NCBI GenBank assembly: GCA_034435375.1
Contig: DAOTXR010000069.1
Coordinates: 66,984-130,983, forward strand
Direction of reading: 5' to 3'
Length of the DNA stretch: 64,000 nt
Source of the DNA: DAOTXR01 sp034435375
GTDB taxonomy: Bacteria > Chloroflexota > Anaerolineae > Aggregatilineales > UBA3940
Position numbers and translations under genes: made by a program. The notes beneath the pieces are model-generated. The model did not search any database. It was given only the letters and a program-made list of their open reading frames with translations, and was not told the origin of the DNA. Of the stretch, positions 27,459-36,429 are shown in pieces; position 1 is the first letter of the stretch, and every line of letters begins with the position of its first letter.

Positions 27459-28520
27459 ATGTCCAGCTCTGCTGCACTTATCGATCAGATCATGGCGCGC
27501 CTGACTGACGTGATCGAGCCTGAACTAGGCCGTGACATCGTATCTCTTCACATGGTGCGCCACGTGACCATAGAAGACGCCACGGTTCGCCTTACCCTAG
27601 CGCTGATCACCCCTACCTCTCCTGTGCAGGACCACATCGCCAGCGAGGTGCGCCAGGCCGTGCTGGAGATCGATGGGATTCACGACGCTGAGATAGCTTT
27701 CGATCTGGGCATTCCCACCACCTCACCTGCAGTGGAGCAGATGGGCCTGCACATCAAGAACATCGTTGCCGTGACCAGCGGCAAGGGAGGCGTCGGCAAG
27801 AGTACGGTGGCGGCCAATGTGGCGATTGCGTTGGCCAGGCGCGGTATCCAGGTGGGCCTGATGGACGCTGACATTACCGGCCCCAACCTGCCGATCATCA
27901 TGGGGCTGTATGGCCGAAGGCCGATCACCGGTTCTGAGAAGATGATCCCGCTCGAAGCCTACGGCGTCAAGGTCATCAGTATGGGGTTCCTGATCGACCC
28001 CGACAAACCCATCATCTGGCGCGGTCCTATGATCCACCATGCTATTCGTCAGCTTTTCACCGACGTGGAGTGGGGCAATCTGGACTACATGATCGTCGAT
28101 CTGCCGCCCGGCACTGGCGACGCCCAGCTTACCCTGGCCCAGTCAGTGCCGCTGAGTGGCGCGTTGATCGTCACTCAACCGCAGCAGATGGCTGTCGGCG
28201 ATGCACTGCGCGGCCTGACAATGTTCGAAGCAGTCGATGTGCCTATCCTGGGCATCGCCGAGAACATGAGCGGCGACTTCTTCGGCGAGGGGGGCGGCAG
28301 GCAGTTGGCAGAGAGTCGGGGGGTGCCCTTCTTGGCAAGCATCCCGCTCGATCCAAAGGTGCGGATTGGCGGAGACACGGGCAGACCAATTGTCGTGGAG
28401 GATCCCCAATCCCCCGCTGCCATCGCCCTGACCCGCCTGGCGCTAGAAGTTGCCGCTCGCATTGCAGACATTGCCTCAGGCCAGAGCAGCGCCGCCATCC
28501 AGTTGAAGACTGTCGGTTGA
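27459..28520 (+). CDS. apbC: Mrp/NBP35-family Fe-S cluster carrier ATPase
   Basis: P-loop scaffold/carrier for [4Fe-4S] clusters. An N-terminal MIP18/DUF59 domain (residues ~8-85) is followed by the ATPase with deviant Walker A VTSGKGGVGKSTVAANVA (about 105-122), DADITGPNLP and DLPPGTGDAQLTL. The usual CxxC near the C-terminus of many Mrp proteins is not visible in the region after ENMSGDFFGEGG, where family members often read C-x2-C, so cluster binding may differ. Length is 353. Confidence 0.92.
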   Translation: MSSSAALIDQIMARLTDVIEPELGRDIVSLHMVRHVTIEDATVRLTLALITPTSPVQDHIASEVRQAVLEIDGIHDAEIAFDLGIPTTSPAVEQMGLHIKNIVAVTSGKGGVGKSTVAANVAIALARRGIQVGLMDADITGPNLPIIMGLYGRRPITGSEKMIPLEAYGVKVISMGFLIDPDKPIIWRGPMIHHAIRQLFTDVEWGNLDYMIVDLPPGTGDAQLTLAQSVPLSGALIVTQPQQMAVGDALRGLTMFEAVDVPILGIAENMSGDFFGEGGGRQLAESRGVPFLASIPLDPKVRIGGDTGRPIVVEDPQSPAAIALTRLALEVAARIADIASGQSSAAIQLKTVG

Positions 28521-28590
28521 GAGGCACGAGTCCTAGAGCAAGACAGGTCAATCTGGCCCAATGAACATCCTGACCATTACGCCTTCGGTC

Positions 28591-28631
28591 GATGAGCCGT
28601 CGTTACTTTCGCAACGACACGGTTGCTCATC
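28591..28631 (+). other. Nested inverted repeat after the mrp gene
   Basis: GATGAGC (28591-28597) pairs with 28625-28631. Inside it GTCGTT (28599-28604) pairs with 28613-28618, leaving an asymmetric internal loop. There is no T-run. It may stabilise the mrp transcript or lie in the leader of the next gene. Confidence 0.4.
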
Positions 28632-28777
28632 ATTCCTGTTCATCCTACCGATCCCTATGTACAATACCACAGGTTGCAGTCCAGTAGACCGTCATCTAAA
28701 CTACGGGCACTGACGCCATCACAGGCAGGCCCACACACAGCGTGCAGTGCCGTTAAGTTGCAGAGAGAGATATCTAT

Positions 28778-29857
28778 ATGGTGGTTTCAACTGCGCCTCT
28801 CATCGTAGGCGTCCGTTTCCAGGAAGTCGGCAAACTGTATCACTTCGACTCTTCAGCCTACCCGGAGGTGACACTAGGCGACTATGTGATCGTCGAGACG
28901 TCCCGCGGGCGGCAGCTTGGCCAAGTGATGGGACTGATCCCACCAGAGAAGGCCGATCTGCCTCGCCTTAAGCCGATCAAACGTCCGGCCAGCGCCCGCG
29001 ACCTGGTGATGAAGAAGCTCTACGAGGCTAAAGAGATCGAGGCGCTGATCCTCTGCCGCGAGGCGGCTGCTGAGATTGGAGGTCTGGAGGCTGCCAAGTT
29101 TGTCAGGGCTGAGTACAGCTACGATGGCAGCTCGCTCGCTTTTGTCTACACGGCTGAGGAAAACGTGGACGTGTCTCGACTGCGTAAGCGGCTGTCTCGC
29201 GAGTTCCGCTCCGCTCGCGTCGAGATGCGCCGGATCGGAGCGCGCGATGCAGCCAAGCTGCTCGGCGAATATGGAGCATGTGGCAGCCCGCGCTGCTGTT
29301 CCACCCACCTTACTGAGTTCAGTCCCGTCTCGATCAAGATGGCCAAGGACCAGGGCATCTCGCTCAACCCGTCGGAGATCACGGGCATGTGCGGTCGGCT
29401 GCGTTGCTGCCTGGTCTACGAGTATGAACAGTATGTTGAAGCCAAGAAGGGTCTCCCTAAACTGAACAAGATCGTTGTCACGCCGCACGGCGAGGGCAAA
29501 GTCATCGAAGTGAATCCCCTCAAGGGAACAGCAACTGTTGTGATCGAAGGCAATCGTTACGAGCTTACCCGCGAGCAACTCGAACCGTCTGCAGAGCTGC
29601 ACGCCCTTCAGGAGAAAGCAGCCAGGGGCTGCGCCAAGGAGGGCCTGGGCGGCGTGTGCGACTGCGGCGCACGCACACGTGAGGGTGTCCCAGCAGAGGT
29701 TATCACCGAAGCGTCTGACGAGGCCACCGCTGAGGCTATGGGTACTCCACTGCCGAAGCCGCCGGAGAGCATCGAGCAACCTTCGGCAGCGCCGCGTCCG
29801 TCGCGCCGGACAAAACGCCGCCGTTCGCGCCGTGGCCGCGCAGGCAATTTGCAATGA
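28778..29857 (+). CDS. PSP1/RicT-like protein with basic C-terminal tail
   Basis: PSP1-domain protein of the RicT (YaaT) family, which in Bacillus forms an Fe-S complex (RicAFT) that affects RNA processing and development. The Cys-rich core is complete: LGEYGACGSPRCCSTHL and ITGMCGRLRCCLVYEYEQY, within residues ~160-220. An N-terminal PSP1 part begins IVGVRFQEVGKLYHFD. The C-terminal ~80 residues are low complexity and end in an Arg/Lys-rich tail (RRTKRRRSRRGR) that could bind nucleic acid. RicA and RicF partners are not nearby. Confidence 0.85.
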   Translation: MVVSTAPLIVGVRFQEVGKLYHFDSSAYPEVTLGDYVIVETSRGRQLGQVMGLIPPEKADLPRLKPIKRPASARDLVMKKLYEAKEIEALILCREAAAEIGGLEAAKFVRAEYSYDGSSLAFVYTAEENVDVSRLRKRLSREFRSARVEMRRIGARDAAKLLGEYGACGSPRCCSTHLTEFSPVSIKMAKDQGISLNPSEITGMCGRLRCCLVYEYEQYVEAKKGLPKLNKIVVTPHGEGKVIEVNPLKGTATVVIEGNRYELTREQLEPSAELHALQEKAARGCAKEGLGGVCDCGARTREGVPAEVITEASDEATAEAMGTPLPKPPESIEQPSAAPRPSRRTKRRRSRRGRAGNLQ

Positions 29858-29877
29858 TCCCCAACTGAGAGGTGGCC

Positions 29878-31068
29878 TTGTTCTTGAGCATTGACTTCAC
29901 CAGCGAGTCGCGCAGCCTGAAGGCTGAGATGGTAACACGGCGTCGGGATTTTCATCGCCATCCTGAGTTGGCCTTCGAAGAAACTCGCACAGCGAGCATC
30001 GTCGCCGCCGAGCTAGAAAATCTTGGCCTGAAGGTGCAAACTGGCGTCGGCCAGACAGGTGTGGTCGGGATGTTGGAGGGCGACCACGAGGGGCCAACGC
30101 TGTTGGTCCGCGCTGATATGGACGCACTGCCCATAGCAGAGGCCAACGAGACTGATTATGTTTCGCTCGTGTCTGGCAAGATGCATGCCTGCGGCCACGA
30201 TGGTCACACCGCTATCGGGTTAGCCGTTGCAGAGATGATCTCCCAGCGCCGTGGACAGATGCATGGGCGGATCAAGTTCGTCTTCCAACCCGCTGAGGAG
30301 ATCGGGAAGGGGGCGCTGGCGATGATCGATGACGGTGTGCTCCAGGACCCCCGGCCCGATGTGTGCCTGGGTCTGCACCTGTGGAACAGCATGCCCGTCG
30401 GCACGGTGGCCGTCACGGCAGGGCCGAGCATGTCCGCCGCCGATGACTGGCGTTGTGTGATCAGCGGCCAGGGGGGGCATGGCGCAGCACCCCACGAGAC
30501 GCATGATCCCATTGTGGCCGCGGCGCAAATCGTGAGCGCGATCCAGACCATTGTCAGTCGCAACGTCCATCCCCTTGACACAGCGGTTGTGTCGGTGGGA
30601 TCGATCCATGGCGGCGACGCCTTCAATGTGATTCCGCCGAGCGTTGAGCTGAAAGGCACCGTCCGCACCTACAAAAAGGAAACGCAGCACACAGTGCACC
30701 AGCGCCTGCGCCAAGTGTGCCAGGGCGTGGCAGAATCCCTAAACTGCCGGGCTGAGGTGGACATCCGGCAGATGACCATTGCGGTGGACAACGACCCTCA
30801 GATCGCAGATCGTGTTGCAGCGATTGCGGCCAGCGTGGTTGGGGAGGCCAACGTGCGGCGCGACGAGCGCACGATGGGTTCTGAGGATATGTCGTTCTTT
30901 ATGGACGACATTCCTGGCTGTTACTTCTTCGTCGGCTCGTCGAACACCGAGCGCGGCCTAGGCTACCCCCATCACAACCCACGCTTCGACATCGACGAGG
31001 AGGCGCTGGCAATCGGCGCAGCGATCCTGGCTGGCGCTGTAGCCAGCTTCGTCATTCCCCAGGGATAA
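29878..31068 (+). CDS. M20 family amidohydrolase/aminoacylase
   Basis: Di-zinc peptidase-fold hydrolase (M20D, hippuricase/IAA-amino acid hydrolase type), cleaving N-acyl or peptide bonds. Motifs include RRDFHRHPELAFEE, LLVRADMDALPI, MHACGHDGHTAIGL (metal ligands) and FVFQPAEEIGKGALAMI. The dimerisation lid starts near VTAGPSMSAADDWRC. Length is about 396. TTG 29878 is preferred because GAGAGG lies 5 bases upstream; GTG 29872 is possible. Confidence 0.88.
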   Translation: MFLSIDFTSESRSLKAEMVTRRRDFHRHPELAFEETRTASIVAAELENLGLKVQTGVGQTGVVGMLEGDHEGPTLLVRADMDALPIAEANETDYVSLVSGKMHACGHDGHTAIGLAVAEMISQRRGQMHGRIKFVFQPAEEIGKGALAMIDDGVLQDPRPDVCLGLHLWNSMPVGTVAVTAGPSMSAADDWRCVISGQGGHGAAPHETHDPIVAAAQIVSAIQTIVSRNVHPLDTAVVSVGSIHGGDAFNVIPPSVELKGTVRTYKKETQHTVHQRLRQVCQGVAESLNCRAEVDIRQMTIAVDNDPQIADRVAAIAASVVGEANVRRDERTMGSEDMSFFMDDIPGCYFFVGSSNTERGLGYPHHNPRFDIDEEALAIGAAILAGAVASFVIPQG

Positions 31069-31090
31069 AAAGCATCCCCGCCTAGGAGTG

Positions 31091-31115
31091 CGCCGCGCAG
31101 TCCCGCGCGGCGTTT
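31091..31115 (+). terminator. GC-rich terminator hairpin after the amidohydrolase
   Basis: An 8-bp all-G/C stem (31091-31098 with 31105-31112) with a 6-base loop, followed by TTT. Confidence 0.6.
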
Positions 31116-31120
31116 GCCTC

Positions 31121-31126
31121 TATAAT
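31121..31126 (+). promoter_or_regulatory. -10 element of purA
   Basis: TATAAT 41 bases before the purA start, immediately after the upstream terminator. No good -35 is seen. Confidence 0.45.
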
Positions 31127-31167
31127 AGGGGTGGTACAGACAGCCAGAGAGTGAAAGCAAGGAAGAC

Positions 31168-32466
31168 ATGCCCGCCCATGTGATTGTCGGAGCCCAGTGG
31201 GGTGACGAAGGCAAGGGCCGTGTAGCGGATTGGTTCGCCGCACAGGCCGATATTGTGGCACGCTACGGTGGGGGTGATAACGCCGGGCACACCGTGCGCG
31301 TGGGCGATCAGACGTTTAAGTTGCACCTGGTACCATCCGGCGCACTTCACCCCAACGTGATCTGCGTCCTGGGCGGCGGCATGGTGATCAACCCGATCCA
31401 GCTTGTGGCAGAACTGCGTCACCTGGAAGAGCGTGGTGTAGACATCTCACCCACTCGCATCAGGGTCGCGCAGACTTCTCACCTGATCACGCCTGTACAC
31501 ATCGCGCTGGACAGCGCCAACGAAGCCCGGCGCGGCCAGGTGGCTATCGGCACCACCCAGCGCGGCATTGGTCCGGCTTACACCGATAAGGCCGCCCGGC
31601 GGGGTCTGCGAGCTGGCTTGATGCATGAGCCAGACCGATTTGCTGTCCTGGTTCGTCAGCACATTGAGGAGGGCAATCGCCAGTTGGAGTGCCTTTACGG
31701 CGCACAGCCGGTCGATGTGGCTGCCGCCACTGCCGACCTATGCGCTGCCGCCGAATTTCTGGCGCCCTACCTGGCAGACGTGCCTCTGCTGCTGCACGAA
31801 GCGCTTCAAGCAGGCAAACAGATGCTATGTGAAGGCGCTCAGGGCACACTGTTGGACCTTGACCATGGGCATTACCCCTACGTCACCAGCTCGTCGCCGA
31901 CAGTGGGCGGCGCACTCACCGGCTTGGGCATCGGGCCGCGCCACATCGAGCGCGTGATCGGCGTCAGCAAAGCCTACAGCACACGTGTAGGAGCAGGCCC
32001 ATTCCCCACTGAACTGCATGATGAACTGGGAGACAGGTTGCGCGGCACAGGAGCCAATCCGTGGGATGAGTTTGGCACGACCACCGGCAGGCCGCGTCGT
32101 TGCGGCTGGCTCGACACGGTAGTGTTACGCTATGCGGCACGCATCAACGGGATGACCGAGATGGTTCTCACCAAGCTGGACATCCTGAGCGGCTTCGAGC
32201 AGGTCGCCATAGCCAATGCCTACCGCCGTCAGAATCTTGAGGTCAGCGAAATGCCCTCTGAGCAGGAAAGGCTCGAAGAGTGCGAGCCGATCTACGAGAC
32301 GCTTCCAGGCTGGGCTGAGGACATCATGAACGTGACCCACTTTGACGATCTGCCACAGGCAGCGCGTGAGTACATCCGGCGTGTCGAGATGCTGGTTGGC
32401 ATCCCCGTGACCCTGATGACCGTCGGCCCGGACCGTACCCAGACCATTGCCCGCCCGATCGGGTAG
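31168..32466 (+). CDS. purA: Adenylosuccinate synthetase
   Basis: Joins IMP and Asp with GTP hydrolysis, the first committed step to AMP. The GTP-binding loop GAQWGDEGKGRVADW is at residues 8-22, with GGGDNAGHTV, GTTQRGIGPAYTDKAARRGLR, GAQGTLLDLDHGHYPYVTSS and the C-terminal VGPDRTQTI. Length (432) is standard. The gene is monocistronic with its own -10. Confidence 0.97.
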   Translation: MPAHVIVGAQWGDEGKGRVADWFAAQADIVARYGGGDNAGHTVRVGDQTFKLHLVPSGALHPNVICVLGGGMVINPIQLVAELRHLEERGVDISPTRIRVAQTSHLITPVHIALDSANEARRGQVAIGTTQRGIGPAYTDKAARRGLRAGLMHEPDRFAVLVRQHIEEGNRQLECLYGAQPVDVAAATADLCAAAEFLAPYLADVPLLLHEALQAGKQMLCEGAQGTLLDLDHGHYPYVTSSSPTVGGALTGLGIGPRHIERVIGVSKAYSTRVGAGPFPTELHDELGDRLRGTGANPWDEFGTTTGRPRRCGWLDTVVLRYAARINGMTEMVLTKLDILSGFEQVAIANAYRRQNLEVSEMPSEQERLEECEPIYETLPGWAEDIMNVTHFDDLPQAAREYIRRVEMLVGIPVTLMTVGPDRTQTIARPIG

Positions 32467-32542
32467 CATCCGTGAGGCAGGGGGCAGGACTCATAAGGGG
32501 GAAGCGATAGCTTCCCCCTCGTCGTCAGAGCCTACAATCCAG

Positions 32543-35248
32543 TTACGGCCTGCACTGCTGGCCTGTGCACGAGTTGAAGCAGTTCTTGCCTGTCCGGTCA
32601 CACTCACACCGGCAGCAATACGAGTAGTTCTCGGCGTAGAAGCCATCCGGGCAACTCAGGTTATTGCCCTGGCATGAGCAGCCGCACTCGCTCTCGCTGG
32701 TTCGGGCATAACTGTTTCCACAGTATACATCCGGCCCACTACATGAACATGCACAGTTGACGGTATCATTCGTCGTCCGGCTGACCTCTTTGCCGGTGGC
32801 GTCCAGACAGACGTAGTCGGTGCCATAACAACTGCACTGAAGCTGCGTGCAGCGCTGGTTGTTGGCGATACGGCTGATCTCCTTGCCTGCAGCATCGAGG
32901 CAGACATAGTCAGCGCCTCGGCATGAGCAGGTGACCCCGACGCAGCGCTGATCGTTGGGCGAGCGGCTCACGACCGTCTGGCTGAACCGACCCCGGCAGA
33001 TGTAGTCGGCGCCCTCACACGCACATACCGGGATGCAGCCTTGGGCATTTTCGATCCGGCTGACTTCTTTGCCGAACGGATCGTAACACACAAAGGCGTC
33101 ACCCTGGCACTCGCAGGTCGTCTGGCACTGCTGAGCGTTTTCGACCGTGCGGACCACATTGCCCGCCTGATCGCGGCACATATAGGTGGTTTGTTCGCAC
33201 TTGCAATCGGGCAGGCACTGGGCGTACCGCTGGTTATCGTACGCAGCAGTGAAGTTGGTTGGCAGGCAGGTGCAGGGATCGCCATCAGGTGTACAGGGCT
33301 GCTCGCAGTCGGGATCGACGGCGTTGGTCGGTACCTGGTTGTCATAAGTGTTGCTTGGCACGTAGGACAGCGCTGGTGCGCCAACGAAGTCATTGCCCGG
33401 ATCGTCCGAGTTGGGGTCGTCATAGGGATCCCAGAATGGATCGCAGTTGGGCACACACACCCCATCCTCGATGCAGCGACCACCACAATCACCGTCTAAG
33501 CGCGAAGGCCCGCCATCCGGGGTCTGGCCATTGCCAGCGCAGGCCGGGTGATTGTCCAGGGGAGGTTCAGTGCCACACTGGAGCGTTGTCCCGTTGCAGA
33601 TGCAACCCTGGCCAATGCAAGACGCATGGTTCTCGTAGGAAGTCCCATCGTCACAATACAGCGTCGAACCATCGCAGCTACAGGTCGGCGTTGTGTTGCA
33701 ACTTGGATAGTTGTCGTAGGTCACATCTTCACAGACCAGATTGTCTCCCTGGCACTGACAGGGGGCAGCCATCGACTGAGTGACCGCCCGTGCATAGACG
33801 GCGGGCACATGGGCTGCGGCAGCCGTTTGCACTGGAGTGCAGCCGTCGATCTTGCCATCCTGGTCTCGGTCGTAGCAAACCACATCGTCATCCGGTTGCT
33901 TGCCCGGATCGCTGGGGTTGGGCACACACGTCGGATCGCATACGCCATCACCAGTGACGCACGGGTTCTGCCCGCAGTCCCGGTCAACATAGATCGAGCC
34001 AACCGAGGCTGTCGTGTAGCCCGTGGTGGGCTGCCAATTGGCAAATTCTTCATCCGTGGCGCACAGAGGATTGCACACGCCATCGCCACTGATGCAAGGC
34101 TGGCGAGTGCAGTCCAGGTCTTGTTCAGTGTATGTTGGTCCATCGTAGCCAGGCGCAGGCTGGCCAATGCCATCTGGTCCATATCCCGCCGGGTAGGCAG
34201 CAGCCAGCGTGCTGGGAGCTCCCGTATCCGACTGCGGGAACTGGTCAGGCTGATCCAGCACATCCGCCGGGACCCGTTGCCCCACCTTCCCCACGTCTGG
34301 CACACAGGTCGGATCACACACGCCATCGCCGCTGATGCACGGCCCACCTGGAGTACGCCCGCCCATGTCTGGGCAAGCCACCCTGACAATCTCAGAGCTA
34401 GGCCAGATCAGGATGTATTCTAGCACCATAGGATCGCCCATCTGGCCGATGGTGAAAAGGATGATGGTTTTTCCATCGCGAGCCAGGGCAGCATAGGTAT
34501 GACCCGGTATGGCTGGGACACCATCGCGTTCCCAGACTGGTTCTGATGGCAGGTTGATCTCAGGCAGCGGCGTCGCACCCATATCTCCCAAGTCAACCAG
34601 CCCAAGCTGTCCTTCCAGATCGGCCATAAACATAAGCTGGCCATCTGGCCCCAGGGCAAGGTAGAAGTCAGCTTGAGGGCCAAGCTCCCCAGTCAGGAAG
34701 TTGCGTCCGAACTCAACCCCTACGGCCAACCGCATGAGGCGTACCTCAGGGCACGGTGGCAGGGTGACCACCCAACACTCAAGCGCGGGCGATTCGCCTG
34801 CCGTGTTGAAGGACGCTACGGTATACTCGTAGGTTGCACCGCACACGACATTCTGATCGAGAAATTCGTCCTCATCTTCGCCAGTGCTGCCCGCGCCCAC
34901 TGGGGCCTCGAAGATGTCTAGGCGACGGCGATAGATTCTGAACCCATCCTCATTGTCGCTGTTGTCATTCCAGCCCAACAAGATGTCAAAGATTTCTTTA
35001 GCTGTCGGGGTGATATTGCTTGGCGGGGCGGGTAGGGTGTCAGGCGCTCCTCCTGTGGGTTCGCCGGCCTCCTCCTCAGCCACCGTCTGGCCTGCCCGCG
35101 CTCCAAAGCCACGGCAGCCAGCCACGGCAATGGCCAGCGACACAAGTATGGCGACCCAAACCAGGCCACCTATTGCTGTCCGCTGCCACCTTTTTGGCTC
35201 CAGCCCTTTCATCCCGAAGAAACTGCCTATACACGGCCACTGATCCAT
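32543..35248 (-). CDS. Large Cys-rich repeat lipoprotein
   Basis: About 901 residues, predicted to be anchored outside the membrane by lipid on Cys45. A basic n-region (MKGLEPKRWQR) precedes a hydrophobic stretch and the lipobox VAGC. A fibronectin III-like domain follows (about 75-170; ILLGWNDNSDNEDGFRIYRRR). Next comes a region without recognisable motifs (170-300), then repeats of two types. Type A, C-(I/V)-x-GDGVC-(D/N)-P-x-C, occurs four times between about 300 and 640, one copy being divergent. Type B, CxC-x-G-x4-5-C, often with (K)E-(V/I)-SR-x3-N-x-QxC, occurs about eleven times toward the C-terminus. The even, dense Cys spacing implies many disulfides. ATG 35248 has GGAGGAG 7 bases upstream. 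No known family or enzyme domain is recognised; an adhesive or structural surface role is inference. Confidence 0.8.
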   Translation of the reverse strand: MDQWPCIGSFFGMKGLEPKRWQRTAIGGLVWVAILVSLAIAVAGCRGFGARAGQTVAEEEAGEPTGGAPDTLPAPPSNITPTAKEIFDILLGWNDNSDNEDGFRIYRRRLDIFEAPVGAGSTGEDEDEFLDQNVVCGATYEYTVASFNTAGESPALECWVVTLPPCPEVRLMRLAVGVEFGRNFLTGELGPQADFYLALGPDGQLMFMADLEGQLGLVDLGDMGATPLPEINLPSEPVWERDGVPAIPGHTYAALARDGKTIILFTIGQMGDPMVLEYILIWPSSEIVRVACPDMGGRTPGGPCISGDGVCDPTCVPDVGKVGQRVPADVLDQPDQFPQSDTGAPSTLAAAYPAGYGPDGIGQPAPGYDGPTYTEQDLDCTRQPCISGDGVCNPLCATDEEFANWQPTTGYTTASVGSIYVDRDCGQNPCVTGDGVCDPTCVPNPSDPGKQPDDDVVCYDRDQDGKIDGCTPVQTAAAAHVPAVYARAVTQSMAAPCQCQGDNLVCEDVTYDNYPSCNTTPTCSCDGSTLYCDDGTSYENHASCIGQGCICNGTTLQCGTEPPLDNHPACAGNGQTPDGGPSRLDGDCGGRCIEDGVCVPNCDPFWDPYDDPNSDDPGNDFVGAPALSYVPSNTYDNQVPTNAVDPDCEQPCTPDGDPCTCLPTNFTAAYDNQRYAQCLPDCKCEQTTYMCRDQAGNVVRTVENAQQCQTTCECQGDAFVCYDPFGKEVSRIENAQGCIPVCACEGADYICRGRFSQTVVSRSPNDQRCVGVTCSCRGADYVCLDAAGKEISRIANNQRCTQLQCSCYGTDYVCLDATGKEVSRTTNDTVNCACSCSGPDVYCGNSYARTSESECGCSCQGNNLSCPDGFYAENYSYCCRCECDRTGKNCFNSCTGQQCRP

Positions 35249-35438
35249 CACTACACTCCTCCGCTCAGTATATCAGTATGCCACAAGGCCCAAGGCGCTC
35301 GCTGGTAAACTGCACTTGGCTCTCCCACCCAAGCCCAGGAAAAGCGAGCGACTCCATCCATTATTTCATCAACTCTTTTGACCGATTCTGCCCTCCCATT
35401 GACACAAACTATTTGCCTGCCCTAGTGTAACCCAAACC

Positions 35439-35444
35439 ATTATA
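35439..35444 (-). promoter_or_regulatory. -10 element of the Cys-rich lipoprotein gene
   Basis: TATAAT on the minus strand with TAGCGC 17 bases upstream, about 190 bases before the start codon. The leader would be long. Confidence 0.35.
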
Positions 35445-35498
35445 GATCAGAAATAAAGTCTGCGCTAAGGCGCAAGAAGCTGAGAAACTAGTCCTACC

Positions 35499-36191
35499 CT
35501 ATGATCCGTTCTTCCCGTAGGCGGCCTCCCATTCTTCCATTATTTTCTCGGTCTGAGTTGCCCCAAAGCGTGTCACCCCGACAGCACGCACCTCTAGCGC
35601 ATCGGCCAAGCTACGCACACCGTGGGCAGCCTTGATCTGCACTCTCTCGCTGACGCTGGCCCGCATCAGCCTGAGGGCAGCAATCGTATATCCGGAGGGA
35701 GCAAAGCCGCTGCTGGTTTTGACGAAGTGCGCCCCGGCCTGCTCGCACAGGTGGCAGGCATGGACAATCTGATCGTCGTTCAGGTAGGCGATCTCCAGAA
35801 TCACCTTGACAACTGCCCCTGCGGCTGCGTCGACTACCGCTGCGATGTCATCGCGAACCAGATCGTCCTCGCCGCCCAGCAGCGCACCGACGTTGAGCAC
35901 CATGTCGATCTCCTGTGCGCCCTGCGCCACTAACTCGCGGGTCTGGAAGGCTTTGGTAGCAGTGGTATCGTACCCAAAGGGGAAGCAGATCACAGGGTTT
36001 ACCTTGACAGCGCTTCCGGCAATCATCTCTGCGGCTAGAGGCACGTAACACGGTTTCACTGTCACTGCTGCGACATTGTACTTGAGGGCAATCTTAATGC
36101 CTTCCACCGTATCGTGACGGGTGATCGTTGGCCTCAGCAGCGAATGATCGATCATCCGGGCCAGCTCCTCGCGCGTGATGGGGGGAGTCAT
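35499..36191 (-). CDS. deoC: Deoxyribose-phosphate aldolase
   Basis: Class I aldolase that cleaves 2-deoxyribose 5-phosphate in deoxynucleoside salvage. Schiff-base Lys is in HFVKTSSGFAPSGY, with the acidic partner in ARMIDHSLLRP and Lys in VQIKAAHGVRS. Length is 230 from ATG 36191, which has AGGAGG about 10 bases upstream; longer readings extend through non-homologous sequence. Other deo genes are absent nearby. Confidence 0.94.
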   Translation of the reverse strand: MTPPITREELARMIDHSLLRPTITRHDTVEGIKIALKYNVAAVTVKPCYVPLAAEMIAGSAVKVNPVICFPFGYDTTATKAFQTRELVAQGAQEIDMVLNVGALLGGEDDLVRDDIAAVVDAAAGAVVKVILEIAYLNDDQIVHACHLCEQAGAHFVKTSSGFAPSGYTIAALRLMRASVSERVQIKAAHGVRSLADALEVRAVGVTRFGATQTEKIMEEWEAAYGKNGS

Positions 36192-36429
36192 GGTATCGTT
36201 TCCTCCTAAAAAATTGAATTGGCCATCCCGATGCAGCCTGACCAGGAGATCGCAGGGGGACCCATCTCGACCTCCCACGCACCAAATACTAGGATTCGGT
36301 ATGCCGCGCGACCCGGACAGTGCAGACGTTCAAAGCAGCCTCTGACACCTGGATCATGCTGCTGTGCACAGGCGCTCTACGTCAAACGTGTAGGGTAGTC
36401 AAAGGGACGCCCGTGCGTCCCCTCGTTGC

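Noticed and set aside
32543..33900. Regularly spaced similar DNA segments that could suggest a CRISPR-like or tandem repeat array
   Set aside because: They lie in one open frame and are explained by Cys-rich protein repeats; there is no constant repeat length with unique spacers.
35020..35430. Plus-strand frame of 136 codons antisense to the start of the Cys-rich lipoprotein
   Set aside because: Composition is that of an antisense shadow, with no motifs or ribosome site.
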